A DNA stretch of 61,089 nt from Novosphingobium acidiphilum DSM 19966 (GTDB lineage Bacteria; Pseudomonadota; Alphaproteobacteria; Sphingomonadales; Sphingomonadaceae): the NCBI RefSeq assembly GCF_000429005.1, contig NZ_AUBA01000019.1, positions 1 to 61,089 on the forward strand, in the 5' to 3' direction. The position numbers were made by a program, and so were the translations under genes. Of the stretch, positions 52,735 to 60,578 are shown in pieces. The notes beneath the pieces were generated by a model that saw only the letters and a list, made by a program, of their open reading frames with translations, had not been told where the DNA came from and ran no database searches. Each line of letters begins with the position of its first letter. The stretch's first letter is position 1.

Positions 52735-53509
52735 TCGCTGGCTGGTCCCCGCCCCCCGCGCGGGGCGGTGCGACTGGCTGACTGCCCATGTCTATGCCCA
52801 TCGCGGGCTGCATGACGGGGGCGGGGCGGTGGAAAACAGCCCGACGGCTTTTGCCGCCGCGATTGCGGCAGGCCTTGGCATCGAATGCGACGTACAGCGC
52901 AGTCGCGATGGGCAGGCGATCGTGTTCCACGACGAAACGTTGCCCCGCCTGACCGGACAGACCGGCGCGCTGGCCGATCAGACCGCCGCCAGTCTGGCGC
53001 GGATACCGCTGACCGGCGGCGCCGACACGATTCCCCTGCTGGATGCCGTGCTGGCGCAAGTGGGCGGCGCGGTGCCCTTGCTGATTGAAATCAAGATCGC
53101 GCGCGGCGGGCGGGTGGCGCCGTTGTGCCTGGCGGTGCGCCGTGCGCTTGAGGGTTATGCCGGGCCGGTCGCGGTGATGAGCTTTGACCCGCGTGTGGCG
53201 GCCTGGTTTGGCCGCTATGCGCCCCACGTGGTGCGCGGGCTGGTGATGACCGAGGCCAGCTGGCGCACCATGGCGGCAAAGGCGCGGCGGCATCTGTCGC
53301 TGTGGCGCGCCCGACCTGATTTCTTGGCCTATGACATCGACGACATTGCCGGATCGTTTGCGCAAGCGCAGCGCCGACGCGGCATTCCGCTGCTGACCTG
53401 GACGGTTGACGATGCGGCGCGCGCATCGCGCGCCCTGGCCCGCGCCGATGCCCCGATTGCGGAAGGCGGCGGCCTGGCCACGCTAATCGCGCAGAAGGGG
53501 GCGGCATGA
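52706..53509 (+). CDS. Glycerophosphodiester phosphodiesterase
   Basis: The 267-aa enzyme of the GDPD family cleaves glycerophosphodiesters to glycerol-3-phosphate and an alcohol. The N-terminal YAHRGLHDGGGAVENSPTAF (HRG and E), IECDVQRSRDGQAIVFHDETLPRLT (ExD and second His) and C-terminal LLTWTVDD (W) are the diagnostic residues. No clear signal peptide is seen, although the first residues (MLFLLFALFDRWLVP) could be a membrane anchor. It is coupled by ATGA to the GNAT gene downstream. Confidence 0.93.
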   Translation: MLFLLFALFDRWLVPAPRAGRCDWLTAHVYAHRGLHDGGGAVENSPTAFAAAIAAGLGIECDVQRSRDGQAIVFHDETLPRLTGQTGALADQTAASLARIPLTGGADTIPLLDAVLAQVGGAVPLLIEIKIARGGRVAPLCLAVRRALEGYAGPVAVMSFDPRVAAWFGRYAPHVVRGLVMTEASWRTMAAKARRHLSLWRARPDFLAYDIDDIAGSFAQAQRRRGIPLLTWTVDDAARASRALARADAPIAEGGGLATLIAQKGAA

Positions 53510-54642
53510 CCTATACCGCGCGGATCCACCAGGGCGTCGGCGCGATTGCTGCGGATGACTGGAACCGGATGGCAGGCACCGACAACCCGTTTGTCAGCCA
53601 CGCCTTTCTTGCGCTGCTGGAAGAATCGCGCTCGGTTGGCGGGCGCAGCGGGTGGAGCCCGCTGCCGATCGTGATCGAGGATGCCGCGGGCCGCCCGCAG
53701 GCCGCCGTGCCGGCCTATCTCAAGACGCACAGCCAGGGCGAATACGTGTTCGACCACGCCTGGGCCGATGCGTGGAGCCGCGCAGGCGGAGCCTATTATC
53801 CCAAATTGCAGATCAGTGTGCCGTTCACGCCTGCCACCGGCCCGCGCCTGTTGCTGGGCGATCGGCCCGATCTGGCGCCGGTCGTGCTGGCGGCTGCGGC
53901 GCAAGTGGCCAGCGAACACGGCCTGTCATCGGCACATGCCACCTTCATCGCGCCCGACCAGGTGCCCTTGTTCGAAGCCGCGGGGTGGCTGCTTCGCGCC
54001 GATATCCAGTTCCACTGGGAAAACCGGGGCTATGCCTCGTTCGACGATTTTCTGGGCGTATTGTCTTCGGCCAAACGCAAGAACCTGCGCAAGGAACGCG
54101 CCGCCGCGCAGGCGGGGGTAGAGATCAAGGCGCTGACCGGCGATGCGATCGGGCCCGAACACTGGGATGCGTTCTGGGTGTTCTATCAGGACACCGGCGC
54201 GCGCAAATGGGGTCAGCCCTACCTGACGCGCAAGGCGTTCGATCTGATGGGCCAGCGGATGGCGGCGCAGATCCTGCTGGTGATGGCATTCATCGACGGG
54301 CAGGCGGTGGCCGGCGCGCTGAATTTCATCGGCCGCGATGCGATCTATGGCCGGTACTGGGGATCGGTGATCGACAAGCCGTTTCTGCACTTTGAACTGT
54401 GCTATTATCAGGCCATTGATGCTGCCATCGCGCTGGGCCTCAAACGGGTCGAGGCGGGCGCACAAGGGCAGCACAAGCTGGCGCGCGGCTATGAACCGGT
54501 GCAGACCATTTCGGCCCATCACATCGTCGACCCGTCCTTCCGCCGCGCCGTGGCGGATTTTCTGGTACGCGAACGCGCTGGCGTCGCCCAGGATCAGCAA
54601 TGGCTGGGCGAACGCACCCCGTTTCGCAAGGAAACCGAATAA
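53506..54642 (+). CDS. GNAT-fold protein of the DUF482/PF04339 family
   Basis: The 378-aa protein of the 'peptidogalycan biosynthesis/GNAT' family has TDNPFVSHAFLALLEESRSVGGRSGWSPLPIVIED near the start, then FHWENRGYASFDDFLGVLSSAKRKNLRKERA and RYWGSVIDKPFLHFELCYYQAIDAAIALGLKRVEAGAQGQHKLARGYEP. These are hallmark sequences of this double-GNAT family, whose substrate is unknown. It ends the five-gene coupled run and its stop is 4 bases from the convergent Sel1 gene. Confidence 0.9.
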   Translation: MTYTARIHQGVGAIAADDWNRMAGTDNPFVSHAFLALLEESRSVGGRSGWSPLPIVIEDAAGRPQAAVPAYLKTHSQGEYVFDHAWADAWSRAGGAYYPKLQISVPFTPATGPRLLLGDRPDLAPVVLAAAAQVASEHGLSSAHATFIAPDQVPLFEAAGWLLRADIQFHWENRGYASFDDFLGVLSSAKRKNLRKERAAAQAGVEIKALTGDAIGPEHWDAFWVFYQDTGARKWGQPYLTRKAFDLMGQRMAAQILLVMAFIDGQAVAGALNFIGRDAIYGRYWGSVIDKPFLHFELCYYQAIDAAIALGLKRVEAGAQGQHKLARGYEPVQTISAHHIVDPSFRRAVADFLVRERAGVAQDQQWLGERTPFRKETE

Positions 54643-54646
54643 GCGT

Positions 54647-54991
54647 TCAGGCGACGCGGCGGCGCGGGTCTGCGCGCAGCCATTCGCGCGCACGGCGCTG
54701 TGCTTCGGCGACTTCGCGCGCGGTCATGTCTTCGGCCACATCGGCCCGGCATTGCGCGGCATCCTGGTGCCCGCGGACGGCGGCCAGATTGAACCATTTG
54801 TGCGCTTCGATCAGGTCGATCGCCAGCGCGGCGCTGCCTGCAGAAAAAGCCATGCCCAGATCGAAAAAGGCTTCTGCCTCGTCGCCCTGCGCCGCAGCCA
54901 GACATTCGGCCACGAAGCTGTCGCGTGCGGTCTGATCGGGCGCCGGGCTCAGATCCATTCCGCCAACCAGCTTGATGAAGTGTTGTTCCAT
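54647..54991 (-). CDS. Sel1-like repeat protein
   Basis: The 114-aa protein has about two Sel1/TPR-like helical repeats (AFFDLGMAFSAGSAALAIDLIEAHKWFNLAAVRGHQDAAQCRADVAEDM). HKWFNLAA..G...A is the Sel1 core. It is a small adaptor of unknown partner. A near-match to the CtrA box is 70 bases upstream. Confidence 0.78.
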   Translation of the reverse strand: MEQHFIKLVGGMDLSPAPDQTARDSFVAECLAAAQGDEAEAFFDLGMAFSAGSAALAIDLIEAHKWFNLAAVRGHQDAAQCRADVAEDMTAREVAEAQRRAREWLRADPRRRVA

Positions 54992-55060
54992 ACCCCGTTA
55001 TCCCCAAGTTTGCGCTGCCACCCCGGGTCAGCGCGATAGGCACAAGGTCTACGGGTTTGG

Positions 55061-55075
55061 TCAACAATTGGTTAA
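55061..55075. promoter_or_regulatory. Near-match to a CtrA-type box
   Basis: TCAACAATTGGTTAA differs by one base from TTAA-N7-TTAA. It lies 70 bases upstream of the Sel1 gene and 200 bases upstream of dksA. Weak evidence by itself. Confidence 0.3.
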
Positions 55076-55274
55076 CAACGGCAAGATTTTGCCGGTTTGT
55101 CGCACACCCTGGTGGTTGACATTGCCAATGCCTTAATTCGGGTCACGTAAAAAAGAGCGTGCGGGAATGACTTGTGCGGCATCGTACGTCCCCCTATAGG
55201 CCCGGCAAACCGAGGTGCCGGGGGCCGTGATGGCAAGCGCCCCCGGGTCGGAAGGCACGAACGCGGAGGGCCGG

Positions 55275-55733
55275 ATGGCTGGGGTGTTGAGTGACGAGAT
55301 CGACGTGTTGGCCAAAGCCCGGCGCGCCATGCCGGGTGACTATGTTCCCAGCGAAGACGAACCCTACATGAACGAGCTGCAGCAGGATTATTTCCGCCGC
55401 CTGCTGCTGGAATGGAAGCGCTCGATCCTGTCGGCGTCGGTCAACACGCTGTCGGCGCTGCAGGAAGGTCCCATTCGCGAACCCGATCTGAACGACCGTG
55501 CGTCGAGCGAGACCGATTGGGGTATCGAGTTGCGCACCCGTGATCGCCAGCGCAAGCTGATCGCCAAGATCGATTCGGCGATGCGGCGGATCGACGAAGG
55601 CGAATACGGCTATTGCGAAGTAACCGGCGAACCGATCGGCCTGGGCCGGCTGATTGCCCGCCCGATCGCAACCATGACGGTCGAGGCGCAACAGGCACAC
55701 GAACGGCGCGAAAAGGTTTCGCGCGACAACTGA
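55275..55733 (+). CDS. dksA: RNA-polymerase-binding factor DksA, zinc-less type
   Basis: The 152-aa factor is predicted to enter the RNA polymerase secondary channel and act with ppGpp. The ATG at 55275 follows GGAGG; an in-frame ATG 20 codons earlier is rejected. The coiled-coil keeps the acidic tip (EPDLNDRASSETD). In the C-terminal zinc-finger region YGYCEVTGEPIGLGRLIARPIATMTVEAQ only one of the four Cys ligands of E. coli DksA remains, a pattern usual in alphaproteobacteria, so no zinc is expected. Confidence 0.93.
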   Translation: MAGVLSDEIDVLAKARRAMPGDYVPSEDEPYMNELQQDYFRRLLLEWKRSILSASVNTLSALQEGPIREPDLNDRASSETDWGIELRTRDRQRKLIAKIDSAMRRIDEGEYGYCEVTGEPIGLGRLIARPIATMTVEAQQAHERREKVSRDN

Positions 55734-56010
55734 TCGGCGATGACCGGGGCGGGGGCCTGATGCACCCGCCCGGCCGGCGGAGCGGCGGCTTTGCGGACCC
55801 GGCAATTCTGTCCCAAAACGGGGCCATGCCGCACAGGCCTGGTGAATCCCATTTCATTTTAACATTTCGTTTGCCGATTTTCCGGTATTTGTTGGTCTGC
55901 GTTCCAGGGGCGCCGATTGCATGCCGTCGCGCATGCGCGGGCCCGGAAGCGTGGGGTGCCGTGACCGGTTTCGAGACGCGAAGCCGGCGCCGGGCAGGCA
56001 TTTGGCAGCA

Positions 56011-56391
56011 ATGAAACGGAACCGGTTGGTGACTGACATCGATCATCGGCAAGTCGGACGGGACAGCCTGTTTCTCATGGCTGATCTCAGGGTCGAAGGC
56101 CAGGCGGGCGACCACCGGGTCAAAGTCCGCAACCTGTCGCCGCACGGCATGATGGCCGAAGGCACCGTGCGCGTCGCTTCGGGTGTCGGCGTCGAAGTCA
56201 ACTTGCGCTCTGTCGGGTGGGTCCCGGGCCGCGTCGCGTGGATTCAGGACAACCGGTTCGGCATCGCCTTTCTCGAAGAAATCGACCCACGCGAAGTGCG
56301 TGCGCCGGCGCCATCGGTGGGCGAACACACCCCGCGTTACCTGAAATCCGCGATCCAGCCGCCAGACCCGCGCACTCTGCGCAAGCTTTGA
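56011..56391 (+). CDS. PilZ-domain protein
   Basis: The 126-aa single PilZ domain starts at the ATG at 56011. The c-di-GMP-binding residues are RQVGR (RxxxR) and NLSPHGMM (N-x-S-x-x-G), both complete, so it should bind c-di-GMP. Beta strands continue through VEVNLRSVGWVPGRVAWIQDNRFGIAFLE. It may be a small effector for motility or polysaccharide control; no neighbour suggests the target. The tail is one base from the convergent DUF1674 gene. Confidence 0.87.
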   Translation: MKRNRLVTDIDHRQVGRDSLFLMADLRVEGQAGDHRVKVRNLSPHGMMAEGTVRVASGVGVEVNLRSVGWVPGRVAWIQDNRFGIAFLEEIDPREVRAPAPSVGEHTPRYLKSAIQPPDPRTLRKL

Positions 56392-56392
56392 C

Positions 56393-56569
56393 CTAAAAAT
56401 CGATCGCGATACCGTTGCGTTCCCAATCGCCGAACCGGGTGGGGTCAAGCCCGTCGGGATCGGGGACAGGTTCGGCCGCGCGCGGTTCGGGCACGGGCGT
56501 GTTGGTCCAGTGTGCGGGCGGGGTAAACCCCTGGGGGCGTGACGTGGCGCGCTTGATCGGTTCGGTCAT
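56393..56569 (-). CDS. Succinate dehydrogenase assembly factor 4 (DUF1674)
   Basis: Small 58-aa protein ending in the family signature DPTRFGDWERNGIAIDF. DUF1674/SdhAF4 proteins protect flavinylated SdhA during complex II assembly; in eukaryotes they are mitochondrial, consistent with alphaproteobacterial ancestry. The start at 56569 (MTEPIKRATSRPQGF) is the natural one; the longer open frame is antisense to rsmB. It is divergent from rsmB by about 70 bases. Confidence 0.87.
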   Translation of the reverse strand: MTEPIKRATSRPQGFTPPAHWTNTPVPEPRAAEPVPDPDGLDPTRFGDWERNGIAIDF

Positions 56570-56639
56570 GCGCCATGCGATGCGCCACCGCGCGCCCGCT
56601 GGCAATTGCCAAGTGGGGCAGATGCGACGATAGGGGGCC

Positions 56640-57935
56640 ATGGTACGCCCCCCCAGTTCGCGCTTTGCGCCTGTCGAAACTGCCGCTCCTGTCGAAATCC
56701 AGGGTCTTGCCGCGCGGCTTGCCGCGCTGCGCATGATCGATGCCGTGCTGCGGCGGGGCGATCCGCTTGACCAGGCGGCCCCGCCGCTGCTGCGCCCGGT
56801 GCCCCGCGCCGACGATCGCGCGCTGGCCACTGCGATCGCGCAGGAAGTGCTGCGCTGGCTGGTGGATTGTGATGCGCTGATCGATCAGGCGATGAAACTG
56901 CCGCTGCCCCATGATGCCAAGGCGCGCAGCGTGCTGCGCATGATGCTGGTGCAGGTGCTGCGGCTGAACCTGCCGCCCCATGCGGTGATCGCGACCGGCC
57001 TGCCTTTGCTGTCGGGTGGTCCGCGCCGCCTGGCACACGGGGTGTTTTCGGCGATCCTGGGCAAAGGCGAGGCCGCCCTGCCGGCCGCGCCCAGCCTGCC
57101 CGAACCGGTGATGCTGCGCTGGGGCCAAGCCTGGCCCGACCGGCTGGCGCCGATTGCCGCAGCACTGGCCGAACCGCCGCCCCTCGATCTCAACCTGGCC
57201 GATCCGGCCACAACCGCCGCCTGGGCCGAACGCCTTGGCGGGATCAGCCTGATGCCGGGCCATGTGCGGCTGGCGCGCGGGCAGGCGGTAGAGCACCTTG
57301 ACGGCTATGCCCAAGGCGCCTGGTGGGTGCAGGATCTGGCCGCGACGATCCCCGCGCGGCTGATTGGTGCAGCGCCCTGTGCCGGTGCGCGCGCGCTCGA
57401 CCTGTGCGCAGCACCCGGGGGCAAGACGCTGCAATTGGCCGCCGCCGGCTGGACGGTAACAGCGATCGACAAGTCGCCCCGGCGGCTGGAGCGGCTGAGC
57501 GAAAACCTGACGCGCACCCAGCTGTCCGCCGAAGTCATCGCCGCCGATGCCCTGACCTGGCAGCCCGATCACGGTTTTGATGCGATTCTGATCGATGCAC
57601 CGTGCAGCGCCACCGGGACCGCACGCCGCCATCCCGATGTGCTGCATCGCCAGCCCGCACTCGATGACCTGATCGCACTTCAGTCGGCGCTGCTGGCGCG
57701 CGCATCCGGCTGGCTCAATCCGGGCGGTACGCTGGTCTATGCGGTGTGTTCGCTCGAACCTGCCGAAGGCGAAGCACAGGCGGCCGCCTATGGCGGCACG
57801 CCGTTGCCTGTCACGCCCGACGAACTGCCCGAAGGCATTGCACCCACGGCGCAAGGCTGGCTGCGCACCGACCCCGGCATGTTGGCCGAGGCCGGCGGGC
57901 TCGACGGATTTTTCGCCGCGCGCTGGAAAGCGTAA
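56640..57935 (+). CDS. rsmB: 16S rRNA m5C967-type methyltransferase (RsmB/NOL1-NOP2-Sun)
   Basis: The 431-aa protein has an N-terminal NusB-like RNA-binding domain (LAALRMIDAVLRRGDPLD ... ATAIAQEVLRWLVDCDALID) and a C-terminal SAM-dependent domain with ALDLCAAPGGKTLQLAA (motif I), ILIDAPCSATGTARRHPD (motif IV, Cys) and LVYAVCSLEPAEGE (motif VI, catalytic Cys). This matches RsmB. The stop is followed by a strong perfect hairpin. Confidence 0.93.
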   Translation: MVRPPSSRFAPVETAAPVEIQGLAARLAALRMIDAVLRRGDPLDQAAPPLLRPVPRADDRALATAIAQEVLRWLVDCDALIDQAMKLPLPHDAKARSVLRMMLVQVLRLNLPPHAVIATGLPLLSGGPRRLAHGVFSAILGKGEAALPAAPSLPEPVMLRWGQAWPDRLAPIAAALAEPPPLDLNLADPATTAAWAERLGGISLMPGHVRLARGQAVEHLDGYAQGAWWVQDLAATIPARLIGAAPCAGARALDLCAAPGGKTLQLAAAGWTVTAIDKSPRRLERLSENLTRTQLSAEVIAADALTWQPDHGFDAILIDAPCSATGTARRHPDVLHRQPALDDLIALQSALLARASGWLNPGGTLVYAVCSLEPAEGEAQAAAYGGTPLPVTPDELPEGIAPTAQGWLRTDPGMLAEAGGLDGFFAARWKA

Positions 57936-57938
57936 TTG

Positions 57939-57974
57939 TGTCCTGAAAGTCGCCATCACGCGACTTTCAGGACA
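57939..57974. terminator. 15-bp perfect hairpin between convergent rsmB and msrA
   Basis: TGTCCTGAAAGTCGC and GCGACTTTCAGGACA flank CATCAC. The position between two convergent stops (3 bases after rsmB, 5 before msrA) indicates a bidirectional terminator, though a T-tract is lacking. An alternative is a mobile palindromic repeat. Confidence 0.7.
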
Positions 57975-57979
57975 AACGC

Positions 57980-58507
57980 TCAGGCCTTTACGCGGTCGGC
58001 AAAGCTCTTGCGCAGCTTGTTCAGCTTGGGCGGGATTACGGCCAGGCAATACGGGTTGCGCTGGCCTTCGCCTTCCCAATATTCCTGATGGTAATCTTCG
58101 GCCGGATACCATGTGGCAGGGCCTTCGATCGTGGTCACGATCGGCGCGGGCCAATGGCTGGCATTGCGCGCAATCGCGGCTTCGGCTTGCGCGCGTTGCG
58201 CATCGTCCAGCGGAAACAGCGCCGAACGGTACTGCGTGCCGACATCGTTGCCCTGACGGTTCAGAGTCGTCGGATCGTGGATCACGAAAAACACATCGAG
58301 CAGCGTGGCATAGTCGATCACCGCGTCGTCGAACGTCACGCGGATGCCCTCGGCATGGCCGGTCGTGCCCGAACAGACCTGCTTATAGGTCGGATTGGGC
58401 ACAGTGCCGCCGATATAGCCGCTTTCGACGCCCGACACGCCGTTGACATCGCGCAACACCGCCTCGGTGCACCAGAAACAGCCGCCGGCAAGGATGGCTT
58501 CGGCCAT
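57980..58507 (-). CDS. msrA: Peptide-methionine (S)-S-oxide reductase
   Basis: MsrA (175 aa) repairs oxidised methionine. The catalytic Cys is Cys10 in ILAGGCFWCTEAVL; YIGGTVPNPTYKQVCSGTTGHAEGIRVTFD and DYHQEYW are the other family blocks, and a further Cys (NPYCLAVI) may resolve. The ATG at 58507 follows AAAAGGGA; the longer frame is spurious. Single-gene unit. Confidence 0.95.
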   Translation of the reverse strand: MAEAILAGGCFWCTEAVLRDVNGVSGVESGYIGGTVPNPTYKQVCSGTTGHAEGIRVTFDDAVIDYATLLDVFFVIHDPTTLNRQGNDVGTQYRSALFPLDDAQRAQAEAAIARNASHWPAPIVTTIEGPATWYPAEDYHQEYWEGEGQRNPYCLAVIPPKLNKLRKSFADRVKA

Positions 58508-58614
58508 GAAAAATCCCTTTTGTTGTCGTCCTGGCCGCAAAGATAGGGTGCCCATGCGGTATTGTCATCGCCCCGTCGTTGAATTGCTGCGCCATTGCCC
58601 TTAGGTCTGGGCCC

Positions 58615-59469
58615 ATGACCCAGATCACTGTCGCCGCGCTGCAACTGTCGCTCAACGATCCCGATCCTGCCGACAATATCGCGGCGGTGGCCGCCATGGT
58701 CGAACAGGCCGCCGGCGATGGTGCGCAGATCATCCTGCCGCCCGAACTGTTTGCTGGGGCCTATTTCTGCCAACAGGAAGACGAGGCGCGCTTTGCGCTG
58801 GCGCATACGCTGGCCGAAGATCCCTCGGTGGCGGCGATGCGGCGCGTGGCCAAAGGCCTGGGCGTGGCCATCCCGACCAGCTTTTTCGAACGCGACGGGC
58901 AGCATTACTACAACACCCTGGCGATGATCGATCCCGCGGGCGAGATCATGGGCATCTATCGCAAAAGCCACATCCCCGATGGTCCGGGGTACGAAGAAAA
59001 GTATTATTTCCGCCCCGGCAACACCGGGTTCAAGGTGTGGAACGTGTGTGGCACCACCATCGGCGTGGGCGTGTGCTGGGACCAGTGGTATCCCGAATGC
59101 GCGCGCGCGATGGCGCTGATGGGGGCCGAACTGCTGTTCTATCCCACCGCCATCGGCAGCGAGCCCTATGATGCCGATCTCGATACCAGCCGCGTGTGGC
59201 GGCGTGCGATGCAGGGCCATGCCGCATCGAACTGCATGCCGGTGATCGCCGCCAACCGTATCGGCGTCGAAGAAAACGCGCAGACGTTTTACGGCCACAG
59301 CTTTATCACCAACGAATGGGGCGATCTGGTGGTCGACTACGGCGCGCAGGAAACCGGCACGCTGGTTGCGACGTTTGACCTGGCGCTGGCGCGCAAACGC
59401 CGCGCCGGCATGGGCTTTTTCCGCGATCGCCGGCCGCAGCTGTACGCCCGGCTTGCGCAGGATACGTGA
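58615..59469 (+). CDS. aguB: N-carbamoylputrescine amidase
   Basis: The 284-aa nitrilase-superfamily enzyme releases putrescine from N-carbamoylputrescine. The Glu-Lys-Cys triad is Glu44 (LPPELF), Lys117 (IYRKSHIPD) and Cys154 (GVGVCWDQWYPE). YYNTLAMIDPAGEIMGIYRKSHIPDGPGYEEKYYF and AANRIGVEE are typical of AguB. It is coupled to folK by a GTGA overlap. The partner aguA is 31 kb away. Confidence 0.95.
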   Translation: MTQITVAALQLSLNDPDPADNIAAVAAMVEQAAGDGAQIILPPELFAGAYFCQQEDEARFALAHTLAEDPSVAAMRRVAKGLGVAIPTSFFERDGQHYYNTLAMIDPAGEIMGIYRKSHIPDGPGYEEKYYFRPGNTGFKVWNVCGTTIGVGVCWDQWYPECARAMALMGAELLFYPTAIGSEPYDADLDTSRVWRRAMQGHAASNCMPVIAANRIGVEENAQTFYGHSFITNEWGDLVVDYGAQETGTLVATFDLALARKRRAGMGFFRDRRPQLYARLAQDT

Positions 59470-60020
59470 CGCATCGCTATCTGATCGCGCTGGGTTCGAA
59501 CATGGCGCACCCGCGCCATGGCCCCCCGCCCGCGGTGCTGCGCGCAGCCCTTGTGGCGCTGGAAACGTCTGACCTGCGGGTGATCGCCTCGGCGCCGATC
59601 ATCGCCAGTGCCCCGGTCGGTCCGTCGCTGCGCCGTTATGCCAATGGTGCGGCCGTGATCGAAACCGTGCGGCCCCCGCTGGCCTTGCTCGACCAGTTGC
59701 AGGCGATCGAGGCCGCGTTTGGCCGCAACCGGCGCGGCCAGCGCTGGCGCGCGCGCACGCTCGATCTGGATATCGTGCTGTGGGACGGCGGCGCATTTTG
59801 CGACGCGCGCCTGACAGTCCCCCACCGCGAATACCGCAATCGCACCTTCGTACTGGGCCCCGCCGCGCGCATTGCACGCGACTGGCGCGATCCCCTAACC
59901 TGCCTTTGCGTGAAACACGCCCATGCGCGCTTGACCCGCCGCGCCCGCCTGCCTAAGGCGCCTCCACCGCACGACGCGTGCCGGGCCCATAGCTCAGTCG
60001 GTAGAGCAACTGACTTTTAA
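59466..60020 (+). CDS. folK: HPPK (folate biosynthesis), C-terminus runs into tRNA-Lys
   Basis: 6-hydroxymethyl-7,8-dihydropterin pyrophosphokinase, 184 aa as read, for folate synthesis. ALGSNMAHPRHG, APVGPSLRRYANGAAVIET, LQAIEAAFGRNRRGQRWRARTLDLDIVLWD and VPHREYRNRTFVLGP are the family blocks, including DLDI. The GTG start overlaps the aguB stop. The natural end would be near LPKAPPPH, but no stop occurs there: the frame continues through RAHSSVGRATDF, encoded in tRNA-Lys, and ends at a TAA (60018-60020) in the anticodon loop. The extra tail of about 15 residues is probably harmless. Confidence 0.9.
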   Translation: MTHRYLIALGSNMAHPRHGPPPAVLRAALVALETSDLRVIASAPIIASAPVGPSLRRYANGAAVIETVRPPLALLDQLQAIEAAFGRNRRGQRWRARTLDLDIVLWDGGAFCDARLTVPHREYRNRTFVLGPAARIARDWRDPLTCLCVKHAHARLTRRARLPKAPPPHDACRAHSSVGRATDF

Positions 60021-60058
60021 TCAGTAGGTCGCTGGTTCGAATCCAGCTGGGCTCACCA
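59983..60058 (+). tRNA. tRNA-Lys (anticodon TTT)
   Basis: A 76-base cloverleaf including an encoded CCA (60056-60058). The acceptor stem GGGCCCA pairs with TGGGCTC (one G-T pair), the D arm is AGCTCAGTCGGTAGAGC, the anticodon arm ACTGA-CTTTTAA-TCAGT with TTT at 60016-60018, and the T arm CTGGTTCGAATCCAG. The 5' half (38 bases) is also the end of the folK reading frame, so the promoter must lie inside folK, or the tRNA is processed from the aguB-folK message. Confidence 0.97.
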
Positions 60059-60578
60059 TATTTTCAATAACTTAGTTGGTGAGATTTGAGGCGAAGGCCG
60101 GTGCCTCTTGCCTTTAGGCATCAGATAGGCATCAGCCGGTGCAGTTTCGTGCTTGGTTAGTGCGGCTGATCGGCCAGCCGGGTTAAATGGTTTCCGACGC
60201 TCACAGCCAACGGACAGCACCAGGCAGCTAGCGAGCAATCGCGTATCGGATAACCATGTCGTCATTTTCTCCCCAGCCTCGCGCGCCCGCGCGTAGCGTC
60301 TGGCCAGTCCGGTTCTTTGCTGGTTTTACATTTGCGGGATCGATTGGCTGGTGACTGCGGCGAGCGAAAGAGAGGGATATCCGCGTCGATTCGATCATGC
60401 CTTGATGTCCGGCTGGTCGCCAAGCGCGGGCCGGGGTTTATGCACGGTCAGGTGCAATTCGTGTCGCCGCAGTCGCTATCGGAAATGACACAACCAAGCG
60501 GCATGAAAGAGTGCAATGACTGTAACGGCGCATTCGTTCGGTAAAAGAGGAATGCGCCCGCACGCAGAAATCGCCGCA
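60059..60578. other. Gene-poor segment downstream of tRNA-Lys
   Basis: 520 bases with no supportable gene. Short frames (60053-60265 minus, 60317-60544 plus) have no recognisable domain or ribosome site. Several short inverted repeats (for example TGCCT.AGGCA near 60110) are present. Being just 3' of a tRNA, this is a likely site of past integration; no integrase is visible. Confidence 0.4.
60080..60091 (+). repeat. 12-base direct repeat, copy 1
   Basis: TGAGATTTGAGG, identical to 60963-60974. It lies 22 bases after the tRNA-Lys end. Confidence 0.45.

Noticed and set aside
56570..56830. N-terminal extension of the DUF1674 frame to 145 aa
   Set aside because: Antisense to the start of rsmB; the family protein is normally short and its natural start is at 56569.
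60053..60265. 70-aa minus-strand frame with a lipobox-like LSVGC
   Set aside because: No ribosome site, no family resemblance, and the rest of the sequence is uncharacteristic of an exported protein.
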